NCBI GenBank assembly: GCA_052034865.1
Contig: JBPOIC010000008.1
Location: 1-58,188 of the forward strand
Source: JBPOIC01 sp052034865
Lineage (GTDB): Bacteria; UBA10199; JADFYH01
DNA: 58,188 nt
Reading direction: 5' to 3'
Each line of letters opens with the position of its first letter. Within the stretch, counting starts at the first letter, position 1. A program made the position numbers and the translations under genes. The notes under the pieces were generated by a model. The model saw only the letters and a list, made by a program, of their open reading frames with translations, had not been told where the DNA came from and made no database searches. Shown here in pieces: positions 35,934 through 45,767 of the stretch.

Positions 35934-37802
35934 ATGGCCGGAATCACTACCACCACTCCTACGAATCCTCCACAACCAACATCAGAGCTAACACCCGCTT
36001 CCAATCCGCCCGCCTCGCCTGCCCCAAAAGAAATGGGATTTGTTCCTTATGCAGGAAAAGTTAATTTTGGAGTCGAAGTATTATCCTCGACAAAAGAATC
36101 AACCGCTCTCGGAACGGTTGGTTTGTCTTATGTCCTCTCACCATATTTCAGCATTGGATTGGGAGCGGGAGCGAGTTTCAAACAGTTTGAAACATTAACG
36201 AAACTCTCTTTGGATTTTAAGACCTGGGCCAGCACGGTTGGGTTAAGCTTTGGAGTCGATGCAAAAGCAGGGATTGGCTACTATGCTGGGGCCAATCGTC
36301 AATTGGGACAACCTGCCATAGATGTCTCTTTAAAAGGGATTTATATTCCTCTCAAAGTGGGGACTCATTTTTGCGTTCTCCCACTTTCTAACCTGGCTGT
36401 GTGTTTGGAAGGTGGAATGCGGTACTCCGTAAACAGCTTTGCAAATGCTGAACCTAAAGAAACGCTAGATGGTAAGCCTGCAAACTCTAATTGGGCCTCT
36501 CCTTATCTCGAGTTAGGCATTGGATATTTCTTTGGAGATCGAAAACCTTTGAAAGAAAAACCCTCCACTCCATTGCCTCTCGGTAAATCAGAAGAGCCCG
36601 TCCTGGGAATCGACATTTTCAGTAGAATTACAACATCAAGCAACGTTCCTGCGGTGAATGATTTACGCGAAAAACTCAGGCAGATCGACTTCGACCGGAC
36701 GTTCCTCGCCGCTCAGATCAAGTATTTTGATCAAGGCTACAAAGAGTGGAACGAAATCTATAGCACGTTTGATTCGGCCTACAGCACCTTGTTGAAAGGA
36801 GAAACCCTTTCATTAGAAACGATTAAGAAGTGCGAAACCCTTCTGAATGACATTATATCTGCGACGGGGGAATCCCCTGTTTCTCCCGAACAAAAAGAAA
36901 GAAATGAAACGATCCGCGCCTCTCTTTTGTCGCACTACCTTACGCGCCCTGCTGTTTTGACACTTCTCGCTTCACTAAGATCTGTTCTAAACCAGCTGAA
37001 TAAAGCTCCCTCCCTTGATAATCGTCATAGTCAGCTGAGAAATAAAATTGATGTTACCCTCACGCGTGTTAAAGAATTTCTTCAAAAGAAAAAACTCGAA
37101 CTTGATCCGAAACAACCCTCCGATCAAGATCCAAATGTAAATCCCTATGAAAGCGCAAGTAAGGTTCAAATCACAAATTTTGATGAGAATCCGAACACGT
37201 TGACTCTCGATAAGTTGCAGCAGTTTGCAGCATCATCCGACAAACTGTTGAACAATTACGTCAAACAGGCGAAAGACCTCATTGCCTCCAGCGGTGTTCC
37301 TCAAGAGAACAAAGATGTTTTATTGAAAGATTTAGAGAAGCACTCCCAACAGCTTTATAAAACAAACGATGAGTTAAGGGTTCGTTTCAATGATATTAAA
37401 GCGATCTTAACTCTTGTTCAGAACGTGGCTAAAATCTTCGCTACAAACAATCCGAATGAATTCAATGCTGGATTAAAAACTGTTGTATCAAACCTCCAGG
37501 AAATATCAGATCTGGATGCATTTCAGCGGAAGCATGCCACTGCTTTCAGAGTTATCAAATTAAATATGAATAAAATGCTGGAGGAAGCCAACAGGTATAA
37601 AAAGGCCGATCCCAAAAACAAAAAAGAGTGGAATGAAACAAGCAAAAATATTGAATCGGTGATTTGTAAGTATTTTGATCCCTCTGCGTGCAAGCCAAGT
37701 CAAAAGGGAGGAGGGGTGAAAGGAACAACTCCACCAAGTGGCCCCTCTCCCGCTCCTAAACCTAAGCCCAAAGGCAATGGTAAGAATATTGAACCCAATT
37801 GA
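35934..37802 (+). CDS. Beta-barrel-like plus coiled-coil protein without signal peptide
   Basis: 622 residues, unrecognised. A Thr/Pro/Ser-rich N-terminus (1-30) leads into residues ~35-205, a series of short strands with alternating hydrophobic and small residues (VGLSYVLSPYFSIGLGAGAS, ASTVGLSFGVDAKAGIGYY, WASPYLELGIGYFFGDRKP), reminiscent of OmpA-like eight-stranded barrels. The segment 230-590 is charged, mostly helical, with heptad spacing. The tail (~595-622) is Gly/Pro/Lys-rich. There is no signal peptide and the ATG is preceded by only a weak ribosome binding site. The pattern resembles that of the 42706-45522 protein. It runs directly into the 37861 gene, so the two form an operon. 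Confidence 0.7.
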   Translation: MAGITTTTPTNPPQPTSELTPASNPPASPAPKEMGFVPYAGKVNFGVEVLSSTKESTALGTVGLSYVLSPYFSIGLGAGASFKQFETLTKLSLDFKTWASTVGLSFGVDAKAGIGYYAGANRQLGQPAIDVSLKGIYIPLKVGTHFCVLPLSNLAVCLEGGMRYSVNSFANAEPKETLDGKPANSNWASPYLELGIGYFFGDRKPLKEKPSTPLPLGKSEEPVLGIDIFSRITTSSNVPAVNDLREKLRQIDFDRTFLAAQIKYFDQGYKEWNEIYSTFDSAYSTLLKGETLSLETIKKCETLLNDIISATGESPVSPEQKERNETIRASLLSHYLTRPAVLTLLASLRSVLNQLNKAPSLDNRHSQLRNKIDVTLTRVKEFLQKKKLELDPKQPSDQDPNVNPYESASKVQITNFDENPNTLTLDKLQQFAASSDKLLNNYVKQAKDLIASSGVPQENKDVLLKDLEKHSQQLYKTNDELRVRFNDIKAILTLVQNVAKIFATNNPNEFNAGLKTVVSNLQEISDLDAFQRKHATAFRVIKLNMNKMLEEANRYKKADPKNKKEWNETSKNIESVICKYFDPSACKPSQKGGGVKGTTPPSGPSPAPKPKPKGNGKNIEPN

Positions 37803-37860
37803 AAATGCCAGGGACCCTAAAATTATCATCCATCTAACATACTTCAACAGGGCCATTCCT

Positions 37861-40800
37861 ATGTTTATAAAAAAATTGGATCCAAAAATTGGAGGAGGTG
37901 GAGGTTTTCGGACCTTCAGTCAATATACATCTGGTCAAGGAGTCGCAACCCCTGCCCAACCTCAGCCAACACCAACAGGAGACACAACTCCACCTCCTGT
38001 AATAATTGATCCAACAAAATCATTAATCAAAAATAATCCTAAAATTAAAAACTATATTGAAGAAGTACCACAAGATATTGATGCGAATCTCACTACATTC
38101 TTTGCTAGTCTTCCAAAGCGTGAAGACCGATTTAACTATATTCAGAAACGTTTTTCAGATGTCGATGAACAAGGAAAAGCAAAAGCTGGTGACGCACTTA
38201 AGAGCCTGAATGAACTTAAACAAACAAAGGCCTCGACACAAATCGGGTTTCTTCGTGCACTCGCTTACGATCTTTTTTACACCACTCCCCCTTTATCTCA
38301 AGCCGAAGCAAAGAAATATTTAGACTTTATCCAGGAGCGTATTAAAGGCGTCGTTGAGACCCTTATTAACCTTAAAACATACGCTCCAGCCACTTACTTG
38401 AAAGATCTCTTCAGTGCCACGCGCTATCTTTCAATCGCACTCCCTTTAATCAGCCATTCCATTTCTCAATCTAATCTCATTGATGACGGTAGCAAAATAA
38501 CTTCCCTGAAACTCATCAACACTCAACTTTCTGGACTCTACAAAGCTGTCATCAGACAAATAGGAGAATTGCCAGAAGATCAGAAGTCTAATTGGGAGTT
38601 TTTTCAGGAATTTTCTCGTTTGCGTTTAGAGCGCATGCGGGAAGTTCCCTTCAAATCGGCAGGTGAAAAGCAGGCAAAGTTAAGAGAATGGCAAACCGCT
38701 TATGAAGGCCTCACCCCGCTTATCGATCAGTTTATCATTAAGCAAAACACAGAAGAAACTGAGTTAAAAAATAACCCTCGAACTCCAAAAGCAAAGTTAG
38801 ATGAAATTAAAAGACTTCAGGGCTTAGCACAGCAGATAAAAACGCTCATCGAAATCGATTACGATACTCTTGAAAAACCGCGGTCCGATATTGAACTTGC
38901 CAAACAGACCATCGCCCTGATGACAGCGCGGATGGTTTTTCTGGTTGCGACAGAGGTCAGTCAGCGGAAAGGGTTTGACGAAAAACACCTGGACTCAAGC
39001 TACGGAAAACTTCTCCCAGAAATACTCACCCACTTAGTAACGAATCCCGGAACCACCTTCTCAGAAGCCGTTCAGAAATTGTGTGATAAAGAGAGACCGG
39101 ATGCCCTCCGGCTTAAAAAACTCATTGATGAAAATGGAATGCTTAAAGCCTTGGTGGAGTATGAAAACAATGCAACGAGCATGACATCGCTTGCTGCATT
39201 AGGGTCCTCCACAGCTAAAAACGTAATCACCTTTTGGGCAAAGAGTGTTCTATCGAGTTTGATTTTTCCCGACATTACTCAGACAACTTTTGGAGAAGGT
39301 CATAAATATAAAATGGCCTATCGGGAAATCCTTTCGATGTTCCTTTCTTCCCAGACTTTTCCAAATGGCCAATTCTTTCATGAAGTCTATGAAATGACAG
39401 GGTACCAGTTAAAAGATGAACCCGCGTTAAAATCACTTGAACCAGAAATTCAATCACTAACAGAAAAACTGGGAAGCGTATCCGGTGAGATCTGGGATCA
39501 GGCGGCTTCGGCTGTCGATGCTCCAGAACTACTCACTCTCTTTTTTGGGGGAGCTCTTTTAAACGGCGGTATCGAGGCTGGGCTGGCTTACAAGGCGGCT
39601 GCAAATCAGGGGAAGTATGCCTGGAAAATTGGATCGAAAACCTTTGCCTTATATGAAAATGGAGGCCGCACCCTCGCAGGTCACGGTCTAGGTCACCTAG
39701 CCACAGCAGCTGGTTTAAGCCTTTTAGGGGCAATACAGCAGATCTCAAGAAACAGTCAGGCCGATTTTGGCTGGTTCGATAATGGAGTTATTGGAAACAG
39801 TGCCCAAACTTTTCTAGTGACGTTTGGCTCATTTTTCCTAGCCGATGTCATTCAAGCACCCATTGCTAATAAAATCGCAAGTAACCTCCGAAACTCAAAC
39901 TCTCGCCTTTCACGCGTTCTCTTAAGCCAGGGCATGAGATCATTTGGGCATGCAACCGCCAATACGCTCATCGCGGCGCCTTTATTGGCAACAGGTGGAG
40001 CTCTTTCTGGCTTCCGTCTTCCATCCGGAACAGAAATCGCGGGAAGCACTGCCCACCTGGCCGTTGGAACCTTTTTCTTGATGGGTGGATCAGAGGTTGG
40101 CCAAATTCTTGGCGGGTATTCGCACGGAAGAGTGTCAAGATATCTGGAGGGGAAGAAAGTTAAGGATGGAGCTGGAGCCACCAGCTTACCCATAAGTTTA
40201 CCACCCGGTCCAAATGAACCAACTCGATTGGTTGAAACTAATCCATCTTCTCCAGAACAACGTAAAATTCTTTTTACTTATAATGAAATGACCGGCTATG
40301 TATCTTGGGAAGCTTACGTTGGAGATAACGTAGTGCAAACAGGTGGGCTTGAGGCCACGAGAGGCCTACTTAAAGTACTTAGGATTTCTGATTGGCTTTC
40401 AGTTCCACGTGGTGGAGTAACAATTCTGGTTGATGATCATAATATAGCTTCATTTACAGCTTATTTTGAGCCTAAAAGTGAGTCTATAGGCGCCAAAGCC
40501 CCCCCCCAACCTATTGATCGATCAAACATAGTTCCATTTGAACTTAGAGTGTTTTCTAACGTACAAGGTAGTGGTACCCCTCAACCGTTATCCGTCGTTC
40601 TAAAAAAACCTATGAGAACGGAAGATCATGCAAACCTTTGTGTTAATGTTCATGCAGGATCCCAGCCAGACACATTCAACCTTTCTTTCGCAATTCGTAA
40701 AGCCCCAGAACCTCCACAAAATCTTGGTTCATGGTTATATTCTGGTCAAAAGATGAAAGACCTCTCAGCAAAACAGTTGAGAGAAATGGGGATACTCCCT

Positions 40801-42486
40801 GTTCCGGGAGGCAAAGAGTATTTCATTGTACCTGAACTTATTGAGTTTATGAAAAATGAATCTGTTTTTCCTAAACCAGCTACACAGGAAAAACCTACGC
40901 CAGCGGAGACTCCTAAACAAAATTTCCCCTTCACCATAAAGATAGGGGAGCAGAATCCTGAAGTTCTGATTGTAACTTCTTTCGAAAAAGAACCCTCTCC
41001 TGAGCATCAAAATATTATTAAAACAACCCCTATAGCTTCTACCGAACCAGGTTTAGTGAAGGTCGATGTTTATTTTAGAAACGATCAAGGACAACAAATC
41101 CTCTGTTCCTCAATTAGCGCAAGACCAGAGCATCTTCGCGAAATGGGAATTTCTCCAGATAGTGAAAAATTTCACCAGTATGAGATTGCTCCCACGCCAG
41201 GGTTTTCCTTTCCGCCCTCTGCGAAGGGTTCTCCTGGCGATCTTGTAGAATCAGATGTAAGTGGCGACGCCACAACCGTTCCCCCCTCCGCCGGGCGTGC
41301 AGAAAGCACTGCAGAAGGAGGACTTACAACAGAGCCTCCACCTGCCAGCATAGAAAGTCCTACATTGGTTAGACCTCAAATTGGTATTGCGTTAAATAGA
41401 AGATTTCCATTCTCCATCAAAAACAATGAAATCTACCTGGTTAAGGCAACTCTAGAAGCGGGGCCTCCTCCACTCGAACATGCATATCTGACTTTAAAAA
41501 TTACTGCTGAAAACAGAGCTGAACATATTGTCACTGTCGAAGTGGCTATTGAAGGAACAGGTGAAGTTTATTCGACGAAGATTAGTGAAAACACTCTTCC
41601 TGGTTTGGGAATTAATGTAGAAGATGTAAAATCCCCTAACGGAGGAAGGTTCTTGGTTCGATTACAAGAAAAGCCTACAGAGCTTCGACTTTTGATCGAG
41701 GAGCCTGATAGACCAGCATCTGGTGGAGAAACTCCTATTCCTGCTTTAGTTGCCCCTACAGCTGGTGCACCTGCTCAGCACTCTGCAGGTCCAAAAACAG
41801 TAACAGTTAACGTTAAAGATCTTACCAGAATATATCCAGAGGGTTATCTTGGAAGTGTAATCAGAATGCCCCGTATTCCCACACCTGTGAAGCCTGTGGT
41901 TCCTCCTGGTGAAGAACAGACCAGACCTGTTAAACACCCACCTCATGAGAAAACACAAGCTGTCGACTATAAAGAATTACTTGCTAGATTACCAGTTGTT
42001 GATCGAAGTATCGAAGCCGTTTCAAAGACATTAGAGGGTCTATCCGTCGAAAGAGTGATCAGCAAAGATCCTAATCAAGTTTTTACTACATCGCGACAAC
42101 TTCCATCTCAGATTGTGTTTACAGAGACAGGTCTTCAGGGTGAACTACAGATAGGTGGAGATAGTATTGTCGCTCTTAGATACAACGACGCTAAAGAAAT
42201 TATGCCGTCAATCAGCCCTAAAGATGTTGTCAATGTGGCTATCCAGGGGGCAATCGTTGAGGAAGGTGTTCAATCTACCACTGTCTTTTGGGTTACATTC
42301 GAAGACACCAACGGAAATCCTATCGACTTATTTTTAGATGCGGATAATCTCAAAAGAGCTTTTGGACCCATGGTAGAAGCCTCAGGAAACCGTGTCTCTG
42401 GTAACTACGTCTTTATATCTGCAGACTCCCTACCCCATGAGCTGAAAGAAAATAGGTTTAATCGACCCGCACCCAAAAACGAATAA
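37861..42486 (+). CDS. Giant protein with membrane-like centre and repeated C-terminal beta domains
   Basis: 1541 residues from the ATG at 37861. The frame is open back to 37738 but overlaps the preceding gene, so the shorter start (MFIKKLDPKIGGGGGFR) is preferred, with moderate certainty. Residues ~45-540 are helical and charged. About 555-755 are rich in Gly/Ala and hydrophobic residues (LLTLFFGGALLNGGIEAGLA, HLATAAGLSLLGAIQQ, AVGTFFLMGGSEVGQILGGY) and could insert in a membrane. The C-terminal half has at least three related beta-rich units of 90-105 residues beginning IVPFELRV (~891), FPFTIKIG (~1021) and FPFSIKNN (~1181); the first two end LREMGILP and LREMGISP. No signal peptide is visible. 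I know no close family. Likely co-transcribed with the 35934 gene. Confidence 0.75.
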   Translation: MFIKKLDPKIGGGGGFRTFSQYTSGQGVATPAQPQPTPTGDTTPPPVIIDPTKSLIKNNPKIKNYIEEVPQDIDANLTTFFASLPKREDRFNYIQKRFSDVDEQGKAKAGDALKSLNELKQTKASTQIGFLRALAYDLFYTTPPLSQAEAKKYLDFIQERIKGVVETLINLKTYAPATYLKDLFSATRYLSIALPLISHSISQSNLIDDGSKITSLKLINTQLSGLYKAVIRQIGELPEDQKSNWEFFQEFSRLRLERMREVPFKSAGEKQAKLREWQTAYEGLTPLIDQFIIKQNTEETELKNNPRTPKAKLDEIKRLQGLAQQIKTLIEIDYDTLEKPRSDIELAKQTIALMTARMVFLVATEVSQRKGFDEKHLDSSYGKLLPEILTHLVTNPGTTFSEAVQKLCDKERPDALRLKKLIDENGMLKALVEYENNATSMTSLAALGSSTAKNVITFWAKSVLSSLIFPDITQTTFGEGHKYKMAYREILSMFLSSQTFPNGQFFHEVYEMTGYQLKDEPALKSLEPEIQSLTEKLGSVSGEIWDQAASAVDAPELLTLFFGGALLNGGIEAGLAYKAAANQGKYAWKIGSKTFALYENGGRTLAGHGLGHLATAAGLSLLGAIQQISRNSQADFGWFDNGVIGNSAQTFLVTFGSFFLADVIQAPIANKIASNLRNSNSRLSRVLLSQGMRSFGHATANTLIAAPLLATGGALSGFRLPSGTEIAGSTAHLAVGTFFLMGGSEVGQILGGYSHGRVSRYLEGKKVKDGAGATSLPISLPPGPNEPTRLVETNPSSPEQRKILFTYNEMTGYVSWEAYVGDNVVQTGGLEATRGLLKVLRISDWLSVPRGGVTILVDDHNIASFTAYFEPKSESIGAKAPPQPIDRSNIVPFELRVFSNVQGSGTPQPLSVVLKKPMRTEDHANLCVNVHAGSQPDTFNLSFAIRKAPEPPQNLGSWLYSGQKMKDLSAKQLREMGILPVPGGKEYFIVPELIEFMKNESVFPKPATQEKPTPAETPKQNFPFTIKIGEQNPEVLIVTSFEKEPSPEHQNIIKTTPIASTEPGLVKVDVYFRNDQGQQILCSSISARPEHLREMGISPDSEKFHQYEIAPTPGFSFPPSAKGSPGDLVESDVSGDATTVPPSAGRAESTAEGGLTTEPPPASIESPTLVRPQIGIALNRRFPFSIKNNEIYLVKATLEAGPPPLEHAYLTLKITAENRAEHIVTVEVAIEGTGEVYSTKISENTLPGLGINVEDVKSPNGGRFLVRLQEKPTELRLLIEEPDRPASGGETPIPALVAPTAGAPAQHSAGPKTVTVNVKDLTRIYPEGYLGSVIRMPRIPTPVKPVVPPGEEQTRPVKHPPHEKTQAVDYKELLARLPVVDRSIEAVSKTLEGLSVERVISKDPNQVFTTSRQLPSQIVFTETGLQGELQIGGDSIVALRYNDAKEIMPSISPKDVVNVAIQGAIVEEGVQSTTVFWVTFEDTNGNPIDLFLDADNLKRAFGPMVEASGNRVSGNYVFISADSLPHELKENRFNRPAPKNE

Positions 42487-42615
42487 TCGGCTGCACATGC
42501 ATGCCAATCGATTCACAACTCAATTCAAATTTGTGAAAACAGCGATCAGCCACTTTCATCCTAAAAACCAGCCCATTAGATTCAAATTATTTTTCATTTT
42601 TAAGTTAAAAAACCT

Positions 42616-42643
42616 CGCAACCTCTTCCACTTTCTACCGATAA
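42616..42643 (+). promoter_or_regulatory. Regulon promoter F (CGCAAC-N15-CCGATAA, consensus copy)
   Basis: CGCAAC (42616-42621) and CCGATAA (42637-42643) are 15 bases apart, with an A-rich run just upstream, as at site E. It lies 62 bases before the ATG at 42706. Confidence 0.75.
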
Positions 42644-42705
42644 GTTCTTAGCACCTGGAATTTCTCAAATTTACTAACCGACCCCGTATTGCAAGGAGAA
42701 GACTT

Positions 42706-45522
42706 ATGTCAGTCACCATTCAAGGACGCGTTGAGCTCTACAATCCCGAAACCGGCATCGCCGAAAAAGAGATTAAAAAAGCCGGCAAAGAGACCGAAAT
42801 TGTTCAGCAAGAAAAAGACGGCAATCAGATTACCCGTCTCGATTCACTTACCGAAATCGATCGCCTGATCAGCATTTTAGAAGCCGCCAATCCAGCCGCC
42901 AAAGGCCAGGACACAAAAGATCCAAAAGTAAAAGAGCTTCAGAATAAGACAGTTTATTCTTATGAGATTAAAGGTGAAGGGGGTACCACTGCTACCGCAA
43001 GAATCAGCTTAGAAAAAGCTTACGCCCTGAAAAAACTGGCGGAAGCAGTTAATAGTAATGGCAAACCAAAAATCGTTCCTCTGTCAGTATGGGATAATCT
43101 TGTTTTTAGAAATACTCTTCCTCAAGCCAAAACCCCGGATCCTTCTCCAGCAGATCCAACCCCTCCTGCCCCTTCTGCGAATCACAAAGTCACCGCAACT
43201 CCGTTTGGATCTGCCGAAGTGTTCTTAGGTACAGCCGATACCAGAGCTGATTTCCGAGCGGCTCCCAAAACCCGAAACCTTGTGGTTTTGGAAGCTAGAT
43301 TAGGGGGAGGAGTTCGCTTGGGAGGCGTGATTCCCAATTCAACTCTCGATTTTGAAGGCCAATTGGTTGCAGGTTCACCTGTTGAGGCCAGCTCACTTGG
43401 AAGTGGAGTTAAAAACATTGGTGCGGGAGTGAAAGCAGGCATCCACTCCGCTTGGCTTTCTCCTGCTCAAGGAGTTAACCTGCTCCCTGGATTCGGTCTG
43501 GGTGTGAATGTTAATCGTATTTTTGGAAATGGGGCATTTATATCTGCGGGGCGCCTGGCCAAAGTGGATGGGCTAGGTATTAATCCCTATGCTCAAGTGG
43601 ATGCTCTCTCGGTGTCTTCAAGAAGTTTAGTACAATTCAAGTTAGGGGGTGAAATTTCTTATGAACACGCTCCCAATGCAGTGAGCGCGAATAATCCACA
43701 AGGACAACTCGTTGAGCGTTCCCTCAAAACTGTGGCTGGTGGCGTATTTGCAAAGCTTTCGTTTGGGCCACAATCAAATCCGACTATTTGTCCCGATGAA
43801 AAAACCCCCGCTGAAATTCAGAAAGAAATTGGCAAAATTCAAACCTCAGTAAGATCTCAACTGGAAAGCTTTCAGAGCAATATCGACAAATTGGGCGGTC
43901 TTGAAGAGGCAAGACCTGTGCTCTTGGTGAATTTTGCAAAAGCAAAAATTTCTGAGATTGATAGAGAAATTAAAGAGCTTGGCAACGCGACTTATCGATC
44001 TCCAAATGTGAAAGCCAGGATTGATGAACTCAATACCCAAAAAGCAAAATGGGAAATTTTTATCAATACCCCTCCTAAATCCACCGCCGGGTTGAAGCGC
44101 GATGTTCAATCTCTGGAGGCAGAGAAAGATCAAAATAATCAGGATTTAGAAAAGATAAAATTCTTTGCAGGTCTTTCTGATGTCCAAATCACGAAAGTAA
44201 AAAAGGATTTGATCGAGTCTGTGGCGATTCTTGAAAAAGTAAATAGAGGAGATCTTGAAAAGCAGGTCAGCGACACCTCACTCCCCTCTGAGGTTCGAGA
44301 AGCCGCTGGCAAAAAACTCCAGGAAGTTACAAAGCAACTAAAAGAAAATCGCGCTGCCTTAAAATTGATAGAGACGCCCGAAAAACAAAAACTAATCACT
44401 ACCCTTGAAGCAAAGTCTAAAGAGCTGGATGGCAAGATTGGAAAATTGAACGGCCAGATCAAGCTGAATCAAAAACCTTTGAATGAGCTGAATCAACTCT
44501 ATGACAAATTAGGAGCTGATATCGCTTTGGTTCAAAAAAGTATCCAGGAGCTGGGAGAGCAAAAAAATCAAATTGCAAAAACCGATACTGCCAAATTGAC
44601 AGAAATTAATGACAAACTTTCTCGGGCAGAACGCCACCTGGACAACCTTAAACAAGAGCAAAAACAGATCGCCTCTCTGATTGCAGGGACAGAGCTCACC
44701 AACAGTTTCAAGAAGATGGAAATCGAGCGCTTGGCAGATCCTAAACAAATCTCTGCCCTCCTTCAAGGTGAAGGCAAGGATTGCACCAACCTTGTGACAC
44801 AGCTACGAAGACTTACAACACTCTTGGAAAATCTCGGTCTGCTCAATCAATTAGCGTTAAAACCGGAGCAGCAAAATATTATCAACCAGCAACTTGGTTT
44901 TGTTTCCATTTATACCCGCTCATTTCCCTCAATTGGGTTCATTTCAGGAAGACCTGATTTTCCAGGAACCAACAAAAAGGATATGGATCCCATTCGCCAG
45001 TTAGTTAAAGAATATCTGGCAACCGATCCTGCACAAAGAAAGCCTTTTAGCTTTGATGACCCTAAAATCAAAAAAGCCTTTAAAATTGGAACGCGTGATT
45101 CCATTCTAAATACAGACACCGAGCTTAAAAAGCTTTTTGATTGGGTCCAGGAAGTGAAGGGCATTAAAAAAACTAAGAACAATGATAAATTTACCCAAAG
45201 ACAGTTGGAAGCACTCTCCAAAGCAACAAAGTTAATTATCAGTGGCCATACCGATAGTAACGGAAAGAGAGAAGATAATATTATCCTCTCGCAAAATCGT
45301 GCGGAACTCGAAGCTGCGGCGCTTATTCTTTTCGGATATGAAGGACCGATTGAGTGGAAAGGTTATGGTCCGGACCAACCTGAAACACCAGAAAGAGACG
45401 AAAAAGGTAAATTAATTCTGAGCGGTGAAAGGCTGAAAAGAGCTCAAGATCAGAACAGAAGAGTTGTTGCAGAACCTGTTCTTCCAGAGAATTTTGGTCA
45501 AATCATTATGGATAATAGATAA
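42706..45522 (+). CDS. Barrel-like, coiled-coil and OmpA-like C-terminal domain protein without signal peptide
   Basis: 938 residues. Residues 1-130 form a soluble region with no signal peptide; the ATG has AAGGAG seven bases upstream, so the start is secure. A Pro-rich linker precedes residues ~160-365, a strand-rich, Gly-rich stretch (VLEARLGGGVRLGGV, GVKAGIHSAWLS, INPYAQVDALSV, SLVQFKLGGEISYEH, VAGGVFAKLSFG) resembling a barrel. Residues ~370-705 are a long coiled coil. From ~825 the sequence follows the OmpA peptidoglycan-binding fold: GHTDSNG (~847), LSQNRAE and QNRRVV near the end. This domain usually anchors outer-membrane proteins to the cell wall, which is hard to reconcile with the lack of a signal. 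Terminator at 45558. Confidence 0.75.
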   Translation: MSVTIQGRVELYNPETGIAEKEIKKAGKETEIVQQEKDGNQITRLDSLTEIDRLISILEAANPAAKGQDTKDPKVKELQNKTVYSYEIKGEGGTTATARISLEKAYALKKLAEAVNSNGKPKIVPLSVWDNLVFRNTLPQAKTPDPSPADPTPPAPSANHKVTATPFGSAEVFLGTADTRADFRAAPKTRNLVVLEARLGGGVRLGGVIPNSTLDFEGQLVAGSPVEASSLGSGVKNIGAGVKAGIHSAWLSPAQGVNLLPGFGLGVNVNRIFGNGAFISAGRLAKVDGLGINPYAQVDALSVSSRSLVQFKLGGEISYEHAPNAVSANNPQGQLVERSLKTVAGGVFAKLSFGPQSNPTICPDEKTPAEIQKEIGKIQTSVRSQLESFQSNIDKLGGLEEARPVLLVNFAKAKISEIDREIKELGNATYRSPNVKARIDELNTQKAKWEIFINTPPKSTAGLKRDVQSLEAEKDQNNQDLEKIKFFAGLSDVQITKVKKDLIESVAILEKVNRGDLEKQVSDTSLPSEVREAAGKKLQEVTKQLKENRAALKLIETPEKQKLITTLEAKSKELDGKIGKLNGQIKLNQKPLNELNQLYDKLGADIALVQKSIQELGEQKNQIAKTDTAKLTEINDKLSRAERHLDNLKQEQKQIASLIAGTELTNSFKKMEIERLADPKQISALLQGEGKDCTNLVTQLRRLTTLLENLGLLNQLALKPEQQNIINQQLGFVSIYTRSFPSIGFISGRPDFPGTNKKDMDPIRQLVKEYLATDPAQRKPFSFDDPKIKKAFKIGTRDSILNTDTELKKLFDWVQEVKGIKKTKNNDKFTQRQLEALSKATKLIISGHTDSNGKREDNIILSQNRAELEAAALILFGYEGPIEWKGYGPDQPETPERDEKGKLILSGERLKRAQDQNRRVVAEPVLPENFGQIIMDNR

Positions 45523-45557
45523 ATCCTAAAACGACATCACGAATTCCTCTGATTTTC

Positions 45558-45605
45558 CCGCCGATAACCCCATCTCCCAATGGGTCTTTATCGGCGGTTT
45601 TTTTT
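45558..45605 (+). terminator. Strong rho-independent terminator of the plus-strand block
   Basis: CCGCCGATAA (45558-45567) pairs perfectly with TTATCGGCGG (45588-45597), an inner CCCAT/ATGGG helix extends the stem, and eight T follow. It closes the last gene of the block. Confidence 0.92.
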
Positions 45606-45767
45606 GCCCGTTTCCCTACCTTTACTCCTGTAAACCTATCTCTCAGACCTCCCCTCCCCATGCTCCCGGTGCCAGGCAGCGTGGAAGGGTTTGAGAGAAT
45701 GATTGGACCTCCGTCTGATAAGAAAATGGAAGACGGAGGAAAAGCTTCGCACCTTCGTCTTAAAAAT

